From Amycolatopsis coloradensis (GTDB lineage: Bacteria; Actinomycetota; Actinomycetes; Mycobacteriales; Pseudonocardiaceae), in contig NZ_CP150484.1 in assembly GCF_037997115.1 (NCBI RefSeq), forward strand, positions 8,389,405 to 8,441,513: a DNA stretch of 52,109 nucleotides, given 5' to 3'. A program made the translations under genes and the position numbers. Of the stretch, positions 34,944-43,718 are shown in pieces; positions within the stretch are counted from its first letter, which is position 1; the number at the start of each line of letters is the position of its first letter. A model generated the notes under the pieces. It did not search any database and was not told the DNA's origin. It was given only the letters and a program-made list of their open reading frames with translations.

Positions 34944-36365
34944 TTACTGGGGCAGGAGCTTCTTCAGGCGGTCGGCGGCAAGCTGGGCGTCGGCGACGAC
35001 CTTCGCGGTGTCGATGCCGACGACGCGTCCTTCGCGCTTGAGGGCGCGACCGTCGACGAACACCCACGAGACGTTCGCGGGCTGGGTGTTGAAGACCAGC
35101 TGATTCACCCAGTCCACCTTCGGCGCGAAGTTGACCGTCTGGGCGTCGACCAACTGGAGATCCGCCCGCTTGCCCGGCGTCAGCGACCCGATCTCCTTGT
35201 CCATCCCCAGCGCTTCCGCGCCACCGAGGGTCGCCATACGCAGGACGTCCGCCGTGGTCGGGTAGACCGCCGGATCCGTCGTGGTCGCCCGCTGGAGACC
35301 GACGGCCGCGCGCATCACGTTGAACATGTCGCTCGTGTCGTTCGTGCCGCCGTCGAGGCCGAGCCCGACCTTCATGTTCCGCTTCTTCATCTCCGGCAGC
35401 CGGATCACCCCGGACGCGAGGCGCATGTTCGACAGCGGGTTGTGCGCCACGCTGACGCCGGCGGCCGCGAGCTCGTCGAGGTCTGCGTCGGTGGTCTGGA
35501 TGACGTGGTTCGCCACCAGCCCGGGGTGCAGCGCGTTCGCCCGCCGGAGCGCGTCCATCTGCCCCGCGGTCAGATCGGCCTTCGATTCGAGCAGGTGCAC
35601 GTTCAGTGAGACGCCGAGTTCGCGCGCGAGCTTCTCCGACGCCTCGACGCTCGGGAAGTTCCCCGTGGACGGATGAGTGCCGATCTGCAGGCGTGCCAAC
35701 GGGTTCGGGTCGATGACCTCGCGCTTCACGCGGCGGATCTCGTTCTGCAGCGCGGGATCGGTGGTGCCGTTGTAGGAGTAGAGGAACCGCAGCTTCGACT
35801 CGCCGAGCGCGCGGAGACCGCCCTTGGCGAAGTCGGTGTTGAACGCGTGCGACCAGTCGGTGACGGTGGTGATGCCGGTCGAGACGACGTCGGCCGCGGC
35901 GAGTTTCGTGCCCGCGTACGCGTCCGCGTCGGTCACGGGCGCGCGGTACAACGGGATGACGCATTTGCCGAGCCAGCCGATGAGTTCCTTGTCGGCCGCG
36001 CAGCCGCGGATGAGCGACTGCCACAGGTGGTTGTGCAGGTCGACGAATCCGGGCAGCACGATCTTGCCGCGGCCGTCGACGACCTTCGCGGAGCCCGCGT
36101 CGAGGTCCTTGCCGACCTGCTTGATCTTGGTGCCTTCCAGCACGACGTCGGCGTCGGCGAGGGCGCCGAGCGGTCCTTCGCCGAGGCTGGGATCCATGGT
36201 GAGCACCATCGAGGCGTCACGGATGACGACACGGCCGGCCCCGGCGAACTCGGCGTCGCTCCCGGCTTCGGTGGTCTCACCGCCGAGGTTCGTGAGCAGG
36301 GCCGCGCCGAGGACCACGGCGAGGGTGAGGGTGAAGACGGACAGAATCGATCCACGCTGTTTCAT
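34944..36365 (-). CDS. Amidohydrolase with N-terminal membrane anchor or signal sequence
   Basis: A 473-residue metal-dependent hydrolase of the TrzN/AtzB/guanine-deaminase-like group. An N-terminal hydrophobic segment (about 7-27) without a lipobox suggests export or anchoring, unusual for this group. Metal ligands appear in order: DLHNHLW (HxH), NVHLLE, ANHVIQ and the aspartate of GLDGGTND. A C-terminal composite beta domain ends with VSWVFVDGR. The likely reaction is hydrolytic deamination or dechlorination of a small heterocycle; the substrate is not deducible. ATG 36365 starts it. A second, unrelated amidohydrolase lies 35 bases upstream on the same strand. Confidence 0.88.
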   Translation of the reverse strand: MKQRGSILSVFTLTLAVVLGAALLTNLGGETTEAGSDAEFAGAGRVVIRDASMVLTMDPSLGEGPLGALADADVVLEGTKIKQVGKDLDAGSAKVVDGRGKIVLPGFVDLHNHLWQSLIRGCAADKELIGWLGKCVIPLYRAPVTDADAYAGTKLAAADVVSTGITTVTDWSHAFNTDFAKGGLRALGESKLRFLYSYNGTTDPALQNEIRRVKREVIDPNPLARLQIGTHPSTGNFPSVEASEKLARELGVSLNVHLLESKADLTAGQMDALRRANALHPGLVANHVIQTTDADLDELAAAGVSVAHNPLSNMRLASGVIRLPEMKKRNMKVGLGLDGGTNDTSDMFNVMRAAVGLQRATTTDPAVYPTTADVLRMATLGGAEALGMDKEIGSLTPGKRADLQLVDAQTVNFAPKVDWVNQLVFNTQPANVSWVFVDGRALKREGRVVGIDTAKVVADAQLAADRLKKLLPQ

Positions 36366-36400
36366 CGTTTCAACTCCCCAGTCGATGAGATCACGTTAGC

Positions 36401-37441
36401 TCACCTGACGCGGACGCCCCGCAAAACGACCGCGACGGGATGCTCCAGCTGTCCGAGGTCTTCGCGCGGATCCTCCGCGTAGACGACGGCGTCGGCGGGC
36501 GCGCCCGGCACCAGCCCGGGCAACCCCAGGTACTCGCGCGCGGCCCACGAGCCCGCGGCGAGGGCGTGGTGCGGTCGCAGCCCCGCTTCCGCCAGCGCGC
36601 GGATTTCGTCGCCGACACGACCATGCGGCCGGGAATCCGTACCGGCGAGGATCTTCACGCCTGCCTCGGCCGCCGCCACGACCAGCGCGGGATGCGCCTC
36701 CGCCCCGCCGACGAACCAGCGTTTCCGCGGGGTGTCCTCGCGGTCCCGTGCCCTCCCCAGCGCCGCCTGGAACACCGAAAGCGTCGGTGTGAGCGCGGTG
36801 CCGCGGGCCGCCATGTCCGGCAGATAGCCGGGATCGAGCCACATTCCGTGTTCGACGGAATCGACTCCGGCGGCCACCGCGGCTTCGCCTCCGGCGGCGT
36901 GCTGCGAGTGCACCGCGAGACGCCCGCCCACCGCGTGCACCGCCTCGACGACCGCGGTCAGTACGTCGGACGGCACGGCGTCGTCCCCGGTCTGCCAGTC
37001 GGCGATGACCTTGGCCCAGCCGGTACGTTTCGCCTGCTCCGCGGCGAGCGCGGGAAGCTCCGCGTGCGTGGCGCGGCGACCCCAGCCGTCGAAGAACTCG
37101 CCGTGCTGGGCGATCCACGGTCCGGCGTGCACCGCGCGGGGCAGCCCGGGTTCGGCACCGAACCACTCGGGCGGCTCACCGGGCAGCCCCGGCGAACGGA
37201 TCATCGTGACCCCGGCGTCGACGTGCCGGTGCAGGTCGGCACGCAGGATCTCGTCGTCCATCGGATCGCCGGGCTCCTCGGCTCCGGGATGGGTGTGGGC
37301 GTCAACGAGCCCCGGCAGGAGCCAGCCCTCGGCCACCAGCTCCGCACCCGGAACCGGATCGGACGTCCAGCGGTCGCCGTCGGCGTACAAATCGACGTAC
37401 TCGCCATCGGGAAGCGCGCGCCCACGGACTCTGGCGATCAC
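36401..37441 (-). CDS. Amidohydrolase family protein
   Basis: A 346-residue cytosolic amidohydrolase. Metal-site motifs are VDAHTHPG near 50-57, a histidine in AVHSQHA, SVEHGMW and GTDSRPHG. The GLPGLVPGAPADAVVYAEDP block near the C-terminus is the usual imidazolonepropionase/prolidase-type ending. GTG 37441 is preferred over an upstream start because GAGGGGG lies a few bases before it. It precedes the exported amidohydrolase and may be cotranscribed with it. The pair differ clearly in sequence and are not a recent duplication. Confidence 0.87.
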   Translation of the reverse strand: MIARVRGRALPDGEYVDLYADGDRWTSDPVPGAELVAEGWLLPGLVDAHTHPGAEEPGDPMDDEILRADLHRHVDAGVTMIRSPGLPGEPPEWFGAEPGLPRAVHAGPWIAQHGEFFDGWGRRATHAELPALAAEQAKRTGWAKVIADWQTGDDAVPSDVLTAVVEAVHAVGGRLAVHSQHAAGGEAAVAAGVDSVEHGMWLDPGYLPDMAARGTALTPTLSVFQAALGRARDREDTPRKRWFVGGAEAHPALVVAAAEAGVKILAGTDSRPHGRVGDEIRALAEAGLRPHHALAAGSWAAREYLGLPGLVPGAPADAVVYAEDPREDLGQLEHPVAVVLRGVRVR

Positions 37442-37500
37442 GGTGTCCCCCTCGTGAGTTGGTCGTCCCGACCCAACCACGGACGGCGCCCTCGCGAGAA

Positions 37501-37519
37501 GAGCAAGGGACCTTTGCTA
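37501..37519 (+). repeat. Single family B half-site
   Basis: GAGCAAGGGACCTTTGCTA occurs without a partner arm in the divergent gap between an amidohydrolase and the AhpD-like gene. It lies in the probable promoter area of both, unlike most copies. Confidence 0.75.
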
Positions 37520-37608
37520 CCGCTTTTGATCCATCCAGCGGCACCGGTCCTGGCCGGATCTCGGCTATGAATCGAGCGATCACGTCACCGATCCGCGAGG
37601 AGTCACCC

Positions 37609-38145
37609 ATGCCCCACATCGCGCTCGACGAGAACCTGCCCGGCATCACGGCTCTGTTCGCCTACCGGCCGGAGACGGCCGCGCCGCTCGGGCAACTCGC
37701 CGAGGTCCTGCTTCGCGGCCCGAGCAGCCTCAGCGTGGGCGAGCGCGAACTGATCGGCGCGGTCGTCTCGCGCGGCAACGACTGCACGTTCTGCTCACGC
37801 AGTCACGCCGCCGTCGCCGCCGAAGCGCTCGAAGGCGGCATGCCGGTCGTCGAAGCGGCTTGGAAGGACGTCGACGGCGCACCTGTGTCGGCGAAGGTGA
37901 AGGCGCTTCTGCACGTCGCGCTCGCGGTCCGGGAAAGCGGGAAATCCGTGGGCGAAGATCTGATCGAGCTGGCCCGCGCGGAGGGCGCTACGGACGTCGA
38001 AATCCACGACACGGTCCTGATCGCGGCTGCCTTCTGCATGTTCAACCGCTACGTCGACGGGCTGGCCACCCTCGCCGTCGACGACCAGGACGCCTACCGG
38101 GAGGCCGGTGTCCGTCTCCTTGAGCACGGCTACACGAACCTCTGA
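37609..38145 (+). CDS. Carboxymuconolactone decarboxylase/AhpD-like protein
   Basis: A 178-residue all-helical protein of the CMD/peroxidase-related family. The redox motif CTFCSRSHAAVA (about 58-69) gives the C-x-x-C...H arrangement of AhpD, preceded by a helix ending RELIGAVVSRGN. This supports a thiol peroxidase or disulfide reductase role in oxidative defence. The start ATG 37609 follows GAGGAG at seven bases. It is a stand-alone gene with repeats on both sides; no AhpC partner is present. Confidence 0.88.
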   Translation: MPHIALDENLPGITALFAYRPETAAPLGQLAEVLLRGPSSLSVGERELIGAVVSRGNDCTFCSRSHAAVAAEALEGGMPVVEAAWKDVDGAPVSAKVKALLHVALAVRESGKSVGEDLIELARAEGATDVEIHDTVLIAAAFCMFNRYVDGLATLAVDDQDAYREAGVRLLEHGYTNL

Positions 38146-38217
38146 GGGGAGCAAGGGACCTTTGCTCCCACTTGTCTCAATGTCGAGAGAAGCGGTAGCA
38201 AAGGTCCCTTGCTCCCC
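38146..38217. repeat. Family B palindromic repeat; likely bidirectional terminator
   Basis: Perfect 21-base arms 38146-38166 and 38197-38217 share the core GAGCAAGGGACCTTTGCT around a 30-base spacer. They fill the convergent gap and directly abut the AhpD-like stop codon. Confidence 0.85.
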
Positions 38218-38223
38218 CTTATT

Positions 38224-39147
38224 TCAGACCCTCGCGGCGCGGCGGACGAGGGCGGCGATGCGGTCCGAAACCTCTTGCGCCCGTTCCTGCGGGAGCATGT
38301 GCCCGGCGCCCGGGTAGCGCACGAACTCCGCCTCCGGCAGCTCGTCGGCGATGACCTTGGCGTGCGGCGGCGGGCAGAGCCGGTCCCGCTCCCCCGCGAG
38401 CACGACCACCGGTTTACCCTGCAGCGCCGCCAGCGTGACCCGGCAGTCGTGCCGCGAGATCGCGTCCTGGAAACCCGCGACGCTCGCCGGATGCGCGCAC
38501 AGCAGCTGTTCGGCGACCGAGTCCACGTCGGCCCGAGCGGGTCGCCGCCCGAAGACGAGCAGCCGGGCACCCGGCCGCACCACCGACAGCGGCAGCGGCA
38601 AGGCGTCACGGCGGTTCTTCGCGAGCAGCTTCGCGAGCCTCCGTTCGAACCTCGCCGCGCCGCTGCCCGCGATCCCCGGCAAGCCGAGGGTGATCCGGTC
38701 CATCTCACCGGACGATGTGGCGACGAACGCGACCCCTGCGACGCGCCGGGCCACGAGATCGGGATGTCTGCGGGAAAGCTCCATGATCGTCATACCGCCC
38801 ATGGAGTGCCCGGCGAGCACGAGCGGTCCGTTCGGGACACGGTCTTCGATCAGCTCGGCGAGGTCGTCGGCGAGGGTCGCGATCGTGGCCGTCCCCGGTT
38901 TCGCCGGCGCGGAACCGCCGTGGCCGCGCAGGTCGTAGCGCAGGGTCCGGACGGAGTCGCCGAGCCGCGACGCCACGCCGTCCCAGGTCCGGTGGTCCTG
39001 TGTCCAGCCGTGCACGAGTACCAGCGTGAGTTCGGAGTCGGCGGGCCCGCTCGTCTCGACGTGCAGGGCGGTGCCGTCACCGGTCACGAACCGGTGTTCC
39101 CGCGACGGGTCCCACGAGACCGCGTCGCGCTGCTTGACGCTCCTCAT
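38224..39147 (-). CDS. Alpha/beta hydrolase coupled to the AurF-like gene
   Basis: A 307-residue hydrolase: VLVHGWTQDHRTW (oxyanion), LRYDLRGHGGS, nucleophile elbow AGHSMGGMT, acid in VVLAGERDRLCPP and histidine in YPGAGHMLPQE. A helical cap separates the nucleophile and acid. The ATG at 39147 overlaps the stop of the diiron-protein gene by four bases (ATGA), so both are made together and probably act on the same compound. The substrate is unknown. Confidence 0.9.
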   Translation of the reverse strand: MRSVKQRDAVSWDPSREHRFVTGDGTALHVETSGPADSELTLVLVHGWTQDHRTWDGVASRLGDSVRTLRYDLRGHGGSAPAKPGTATIATLADDLAELIEDRVPNGPLVLAGHSMGGMTIMELSRRHPDLVARRVAGVAFVATSSGEMDRITLGLPGIAGSGAARFERRLAKLLAKNRRDALPLPLSVVRPGARLLVFGRRPARADVDSVAEQLLCAHPASVAGFQDAISRHDCRVTLAALQGKPVVVLAGERDRLCPPPHAKVIADELPEAEFVRYPGAGHMLPQERAQEVSDRIAALVRRAARV

Positions 39148-40052
39148 CGCTTCCCCGGCAGCAGGAAGGACTTGCGCCAGAAGTACATGCCCGGCTTGCC
39201 GACCAGACCGGATTCCTGCAGGAACGGCATGATCTTCTCGCCCGCCCACTGGATGCTTTCGCGCCAGTTGGGGTTGTTCAGCGCGGCTTCGACGCCGTCT
39301 CGCGGACGGATGCCGACGGCCTTGTAGACGTTCGGGTTGATGAAGGCCCGCGTCACGAAGTACGAAATGAGCGCGATGATGAACTGCTGGTAGAGGATTT
39401 CCTTCTTCGACAGTTTGGCCATCCCGCGAGTCACCTCTTCGCGGGCGAAAGTGACGTGCCGGGCCTCTTCGAGCACGTGGATCCGGTTCACCATGCGCAC
39501 CAGCGGCTGGATCTCCGGGTCGTTCATCTGCTCGCGCTGAAGCCGGTCGAGTACCTCTTCGGCGACGAGGATCGCGCCGTAGCGCGCGGGGCCGTAGCTG
39601 ATCGTCGGCATCAGTTTCGCCAGCCGCCGCAACCACGGCACCGGCCCGTAGGACGGGCAGCCGATCCGCGAAGCCATCCGCGCGAACATCGTCGAGTGAC
39701 GGCATTCGTCCGCGATCTCGGTCAACGCGTACTGGGCGTGCGAGCTGGTCGGGTCCGCTTCGTAGACCTCCTTGAGCAGCATCTGCATCAGGAGGATCTC
39801 GAACCACAGCCCCGTCGTGGCGACGCTCGCGACTTCGTGCTTTCCGAGTTCGATGCGCTGCTCTTCGGACAGCGAGTCCCACAACTCGGTGCCGTAGAGC
39901 GAAGAACGGTGAGCCGGGATGAAGCGCTTCCCGTCGACGAGCGGGGCGTTCCAGTCGATGTCGACGTCGGGATCGTAGAACTTGTTCGCGGAGGACTTGA
40001 GCAGCCGCTCGGCCGTCTTCTCCCGGTCTGTTTCCTTCAGCGCCCGCGTCAT
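39144..40052 (-). CDS. AurF-like diiron oxygenase family protein
   Basis: About 302 residues of a ferritin-like four-helix carboxylate protein. Candidate iron ligands are in GKHEVASVATTGLWFE, EIADECRHS, AEEVLDRLQ and HVLEEARHVTFAREE, which supply the E...ExxH...E...ExxxH pattern of AurF-type N-oxygenases. The family also includes stand-alone members with unknown, often lipid-related, substrates. ATG 40052 is used; an in-frame GTG lies at 40061. It is divergent from a TetR gene across a perfect palindrome and coupled to a hydrolase downstream. No biosynthetic cluster surrounds it, so an antibiotic role is unlikely. Confidence 0.82.
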   Translation of the reverse strand: MTRALKETDREKTAERLLKSSANKFYDPDVDIDWNAPLVDGKRFIPAHRSSLYGTELWDSLSEEQRIELGKHEVASVATTGLWFEILLMQMLLKEVYEADPTSSHAQYALTEIADECRHSTMFARMASRIGCPSYGPVPWLRRLAKLMPTISYGPARYGAILVAEEVLDRLQREQMNDPEIQPLVRMVNRIHVLEEARHVTFAREEVTRGMAKLSKKEILYQQFIIALISYFVTRAFINPNVYKAVGIRPRDGVEAALNNPNWRESIQWAGEKIMPFLQESGLVGKPGMYFWRKSFLLPGKR

Positions 40053-40080
40053 TGCCGACACACCCCTATCTGTAACTCGT

Positions 40081-40093
40081 GGTAACAGTTACC
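40081..40093. promoter_or_regulatory. TetR operator between divergent genes
   Basis: GGTAACAGTTACC is a perfect 13-base palindrome ten bases before the TetR ATG at 40103 and 28 bases before the diiron gene start. A further GTAAC copy nearby (40072-40076) extends the motif. Placement over both promoters fits coordinated repression by the adjacent TetR protein. Confidence 0.7.
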
Positions 40094-40102
40094 TCTGGTA
40101 GC

Positions 40103-40870
40103 ATGACCGGGGTGATCGAACGTGTCAAGCGCAACAGCAAGCAGTCGAGCAAGCACCCCACAGCGGGTGAGGCCGACACGGGTGATGCCCGTCGTGACCG
40201 CTGGCGCAAGCACCGGATCGCGCGCCGCGCGGAGTTCGTCGAGGCCGCCCTGCGCGCGCTCGACACCCACGGGCCGGACCTCGGCATGGAAGACGTCGCC
40301 GCCGAAGCGGGTGTCACGAAACCCGTGCTGTACCGGCACTTCGACGACAAGGCGGATCTGTACGTCGCGCTCGGGCAGCGCGGCACGGAGATCCTCTTCC
40401 AGCGGCTGATCCCGGCCATCAACTCCGAACTCGCCCCGGTCCCCCGGATCCGGATGGCGCTCGACGCGTTCTTCAGCGTCATCGAGGAGCACCCCAACCT
40501 GTACCGACTGCTCGCGCGCGGCGGCCTTCAGGAGAAGGTGGTCGTCAAGTCCGACGTCGTCGCCGAAGACAAGGAACTGATCGCCACCGCGCTGACCGCG
40601 CTGCTCGGCGACTACATGCGGATGTTCAACATGGACTCCGGCGCCGCCGAACCGTGGGCGCACGGCATCGTCGGCATGGTGCAGAGCACCGGCGAATGGT
40701 GGCTGGACCGGCGCTCGATGGGCCGCGACAGCGTCGTCGAGTATCTGACGCAGATCATCTGGGCCGCGATCGACGGCCTCTCCCGGCAGCAGGGCATCGT
40801 CATCGACCCGAACCTGCCGCTCGAAGAGAACAAGGTCGTCCAAATGCGGAAGGAATCGGAGGCGCAATGA
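40103..40870 (+). CDS. TetR family regulator of the AurF-like locus
   Basis: A 255-residue regulator with a basic N-terminal extension of about 35 residues. The TetR helix-turn-helix follows (EFVEAALRALDTHGPDLG, then MEDVAAEAGVTKPVLYRHF). A long helical domain ends in WAAIDGLSRQQGI. ATG 40103 is the first start after the palindrome. Its stop overlaps the DUF4873 gene start by four bases. Divergent position across a perfect palindrome makes it the likely repressor of both the diiron/hydrolase pair and itself. Confidence 0.92.
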   Translation: MTGVIERVKRNSKQSSKHPTAGEADTGDARRDRWRKHRIARRAEFVEAALRALDTHGPDLGMEDVAAEAGVTKPVLYRHFDDKADLYVALGQRGTEILFQRLIPAINSELAPVPRIRMALDAFFSVIEEHPNLYRLLARGGLQEKVVVKSDVVAEDKELIATALTALLGDYMRMFNMDSGAAEPWAHGIVGMVQSTGEWWLDRRSMGRDSVVEYLTQIIWAAIDGLSRQQGIVIDPNLPLEENKVVQMRKESEAQ

Positions 40871-41193
40871 GCGAGCACGACGAAGACGGTTACTCCGGCG
40901 AAGCGGTCCTCGTGATCGACGGGACCGAGATCGCGACCACGGTCGACTTGAGGGGCTACTTCCAGCCCATCGACGGGTACTACCGCTGGTACGGCCGCGT
41001 GGCCACCAACGAGCAGGTGTCTGCGGCCGCCGGCGGCAAGAAGACCGCCGTCGAGATCCGCGCGGGCGAGTACAGCGCGAAGGGCGAACTCTCCGACCCG
41101 GACCCGTGGGACCGCTACCGCATCATGGGCACCAGCACGCCGCCCTTCCACGTGCCCACCAGCCTGGAAGAACTGAACGAACTCAACCCCTGA
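40867..41193 (+). CDS. DUF4873 domain protein
   Basis: A 108-residue beta-rich protein matching DUF4873. It contains DGYSGEAVLVIDG, LRGYFQPIDGYYRWYGRV (about 31-48) and the terminal DRYRIMGTSTPPFHVP. The same domain is found fused to flavin monooxygenases in other actinobacteria, so it may help handle a hydrophobic substrate. The ATGA overlap couples it to the TetR gene, and the shared palindrome links it to the diiron protein and hydrolase on the other strand. Confidence 0.88.
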   Translation: MSEHDEDGYSGEAVLVIDGTEIATTVDLRGYFQPIDGYYRWYGRVATNEQVSAAAGGKKTAVEIRAGEYSAKGELSDPDPWDRYRIMGTSTPPFHVPTSLEELNELNP

Positions 41194-41206
41194 CCAGGCG
41201 GAAGTA

Positions 41207-41255
41207 CGTGAAGGCCCTCTTCCCTCGGCTGAGCCGAGGGAAGAGGGCGTTCACG
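41207..41255. terminator. Strong bidirectional hairpin (family C relative)
   Basis: 24-base arms 41207-41230 and 41232-41255 pair at 23 positions, with CTCGGCT/AGCCGAG at the tip and CGTGAAGG/CGTTCACG at the base. It sits in the convergent gap between the DUF4873 and acyltransferase-like genes. Confidence 0.85.
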
Positions 41256-41280
41256 CGCAATAGCTCGCTACAAGGAAGCG

Positions 41281-42561
41281 TCAGCCCTGCCGTTGAGCGG
41301 GCACCCGAGTACGCGGCACCACGTACTTCGGCCAGCTCGACAACTTGTTCATCGCCCATTCCAGCGGCCCGCGCCCGACGAACTTCCGCCACAGCACCGC
41401 CGCGGTCAGCGCGACCACCGAGAACTCGACGAAGTGCAGCACGCTGAAGATCGAGTCGCCGTCGCTCTCGTCCCACAGCAGCGCGATCGCCACGAAATGC
41501 AGCACGTACGCGCTGAGCACCCGCCCGCCCAGATCCGAAAGCGGCCGCAGCACGCGTTCGAACTTCGGCATCAGCAGCTGGCAGCCGCCGATCACCGCCG
41601 CCGCGATCCCGATCGAGATCAGCAGGTCGAACGGCGTGTACGAGGTTCCCGTCGGCAGTAGTTCCCAGGCCCAGCTGGTGGTCGGCGGCGTGCCGTGGAT
41701 CCACGTCTGGTGGAGCCGGAGGAATTCCGGCGGCGTCATCCCCATCTGCGCGGCGGCCGGTTCCAGCGAGCGGTAGACGGCCTGCATGCCGCCGAGCGGC
41801 CCGGTCGCGATCCAGGACACGACGTACCCGCCCACCGCGAGCGCCGATCCGCCGAAGAACAGCCGCCGGCACGCGCTGCGCGAGGTCAGGTCCATCCGCC
41901 CGATCGCCATCCCGGCGAACACGTACGCCATCAGCGTCAACGCGGGGAACGTCCCGGTCAGGACGAGGACGGTCGCGGCCTTCAGCAATCCGGTCGACGT
42001 GACGTCGTCCGCGGTCAGATCCGGCGCGAAGAAGAGCAGGTCGCGGGGCAGCAGTTGCGCCCTGATCAGATGCGAGAGCAGCGGGCCCGCCACGGCGACG
42101 ACGACCGCCGCGATCGCCAGCGCCTTCGCGCCCGCGCGCAGCCACGGGATCGCGAAGAGGAAACAGGCCCCGTAGTAGGCCAGGATCACCATGTAGCCGG
42201 TCTCGAGGCTGGTCAGCCACAGCCCCAGCGCCACCAAGAGCGGGGCGCGGGTCGCCAGTTTGAGTGCGACGCGGGTCCGGTCGCGGCCCTGTTTGGGACG
42301 GCGTCCGCCGGACATCAGCGCGATCGAGACCCCGGCCAGCACCGCGAACAACGCCGCGGAATGGCCTTCGAACGGTTTGAACAGCACCCCGAAGCCGCCT
42401 TTGGCGGGATCAGGGCCGACATGCACCGCGTACATGCCGAGTACGGCCAGGCCGCGGGCGACGTCGATACCGGTCAGCCGCCCCGCGACCCGTTTGCCTT
42501 GCTCGGGAACAGTGCGCGCGCCGTCGACCAGCGCGCGGTCCATCACAGTGACGCCGTCCAC
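41281..42561 (-). CDS. HGSNAT/DUF418-like multispanning membrane protein
   Basis: About 426 residues with ten or so hydrophobic helices. The N-terminal GRLTGIDVARGLAVLGMYAV (about 27-46) is the signature of the heparan-alpha-glucosaminide N-acetyltransferase/DUF418/DUF1624 acyltransferase group. A histidine follows directly in AVHVGP, and FKPFEGHSAALFAVLAGVS follows in the first loop and second helix. It probably moves an acyl group across the membrane onto a cell-surface molecule. The start is uncertain (GTG 42561, GTG 42546 or ATG 42543). It is a single gene ending in a strong terminator hairpin. Confidence 0.83.
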   Translation of the reverse strand: MDGVTVMDRALVDGARTVPEQGKRVAGRLTGIDVARGLAVLGMYAVHVGPDPAKGGFGVLFKPFEGHSAALFAVLAGVSIALMSGGRRPKQGRDRTRVALKLATRAPLLVALGLWLTSLETGYMVILAYYGACFLFAIPWLRAGAKALAIAAVVVAVAGPLLSHLIRAQLLPRDLLFFAPDLTADDVTSTGLLKAATVLVLTGTFPALTLMAYVFAGMAIGRMDLTSRSACRRLFFGGSALAVGGYVVSWIATGPLGGMQAVYRSLEPAAAQMGMTPPEFLRLHQTWIHGTPPTTSWAWELLPTGTSYTPFDLLISIGIAAAVIGGCQLLMPKFERVLRPLSDLGGRVLSAYVLHFVAIALLWDESDGDSIFSVLHFVEFSVVALTAAVLWRKFVGRGPLEWAMNKLSSWPKYVVPRTRVPAQRQG

Positions 42562-42663
42562 CTCATTTCTCGGCTAGCCCCCTGCCGTCCCCGCCTTAGC
42601 GTGACGATCAAATCTGAGAGCTGGCTGAGACGCGGCGGTGACGCCACTGTGACATCCGACTAC

Positions 42664-42677
42664 AACCCGATCGGGTT
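42664..42677. other. Small palindrome at the end of the DUF3107 gene
   Basis: AACCCGATCGGGTT is a perfect 14-base palindrome overlapping the last bases of the DUF3107 gene. It may form a weak terminator hairpin. The 114-base gap before the acyltransferase-like gene shows nothing else. Confidence 0.45.
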
Positions 42678-42906
42678 AGCCACCCACAGCGAAGCCGACC
42701 TTGCGAACATCCGACGGCGCGATCTCGACGTAGGCGATCCGGTCGGTGGGCACGATGTACTTACGGCCCTTTTCGTCGTCGAGGCGGAAGATCCCGTCGC
42801 CGGCCCTCAAGGCGTTCGCGACCAGTTCCTCGACCTCGTCGGGCGACTGGCTGCTGGACACCACGAGCTCCCGCGGCGTGTCCTTGATGCCGATCTTGAC
42901 CTCCAC
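42676..42906 (-). CDS. DUF3107 small protein (TB9.4-like)
   Basis: A 76-residue protein of the DUF3107 family, beginning EVKIGIKDTPRELVV and containing GIFRLDDEKGRKYIVPTDRIAYVEI, a compact beta-strand-rich sequence. It is widespread in actinobacteria and corresponds to Rv3208A/TB9.4 (from memory), a T-cell antigen whose biochemical role is unknown. GGAGG six bases before GTG 42906 fixes the start. Confidence 0.9.
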   Translation of the reverse strand: MEVKIGIKDTPRELVVSSSQSPDEVEELVANALRAGDGIFRLDDEKGRKYIVPTDRIAYVEIAPSDVRKVGFAVGG

Positions 42907-42966
42907 GTGGGACCTCCGCTTGAAAGTTCGAAAATTACTGGTGCGCCAAGGCTAGCCGAAGAGACG

Positions 42967-43620
42967 TCAGCCGAGCCCCAGCACCTGCATGCGTTTGGTG
43001 TGCCCCTGCTGCAACCGGCGGAACAGCGCGGCGATTCCCGAAAGGTCGCCAGAGCCCTCGACGATCAGCTCGGCGAGCCCATCCCGCTCGGCGACGACGT
43101 ACTGGGCCTGCGTCAACGCCTCGCCCAGCAGGCGGCGGCCCCACAGCGCGAGCTTGTCCCGCGCCTTCGGGTCGGCCTCGATACCGGCCGCGACTTCGCG
43201 CTCGGCGAACGCGGAATGCCCCGTGTCGGCGAGCACGGTGAGCACCAGATCCTTGGTCTCGGGATCGAGCCAGCTGGCCATCTCACGGTAGAGATCCGCC
43301 GCGAGCCCGTCGCCGACGTAGGCCTTAACCAGGGACTCGAGCCACGAACGCGGCGCCGTGGAGGCGTGCCAGGCGTCGATGTGCCCGACGAACGGCCGCA
43401 TCGCGTCCTCGATCGCGACGCCGTGCCCCGCGAGATGCTTGGTGAGCAGGTCGTAGTGCCCGATCTCGGCGGCCGCCATGGACGCCAGCGCGGCCCGGCC
43501 CGACAGCGTCGGCGCGGTGCGCGCGTCCTCGGCCATGCGATCGAATGCGGACAATTCCCCATAGGCGAGTACGCCGAGCAAATCGACTACGCCCTCACTG
43601 ATCTGCTTTGCCTCCGTCAC
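42967..43620 (-). CDS. Ferritin-like/MiaE-like protein
   Basis: About 217 residues predicted all-helical. Carboxylate/histidine motifs suited to a diiron site occur in LLGVLAYGELSAFDRMAEDA, MAAAEIGHYDLLTKH (ExxH), ADLYREMASW and TGHSAFAEREVAAGIE. This matches ferritin-like domain proteins annotated near tRNA-hydroxylating MiaE, but tRNA hydroxylation is not shown for this group. GTG 43620 is preferred; it has TACCCT seven bases upstream and no ribosome site, suggesting a leaderless message. GTG 43644 behind GGAGG is the alternative. The position beside rhlE matches Rv3210c (from memory). Confidence 0.8.
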   Translation of the reverse strand: MTEAKQISEGVVDLLGVLAYGELSAFDRMAEDARTAPTLSGRAALASMAAAEIGHYDLLTKHLAGHGVAIEDAMRPFVGHIDAWHASTAPRSWLESLVKAYVGDGLAADLYREMASWLDPETKDLVLTVLADTGHSAFAEREVAAGIEADPKARDKLALWGRRLLGEALTQAQYVVAERDGLAELIVEGSGDLSGIAALFRRLQQGHTKRMQVLGLG

Positions 43621-43718
43621 GGCGGAAAGGGTATCGCCGAACACACCTCCGGGGCGGTGAAGAGACCGATCCCACCCCGCCCGGCGCGCCGGGGGGTATC
43701 GAAAAACCGCAGATCAGG

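Noticed and set aside
39144..40052. AurF homology as evidence for an antibiotic gene cluster
   Set aside because: No PKS, NRPS or tailoring genes are nearby and the neighbours are a hydrolase, TetR and DUF4873. Stand-alone AurF-like proteins are common in actinobacteria.
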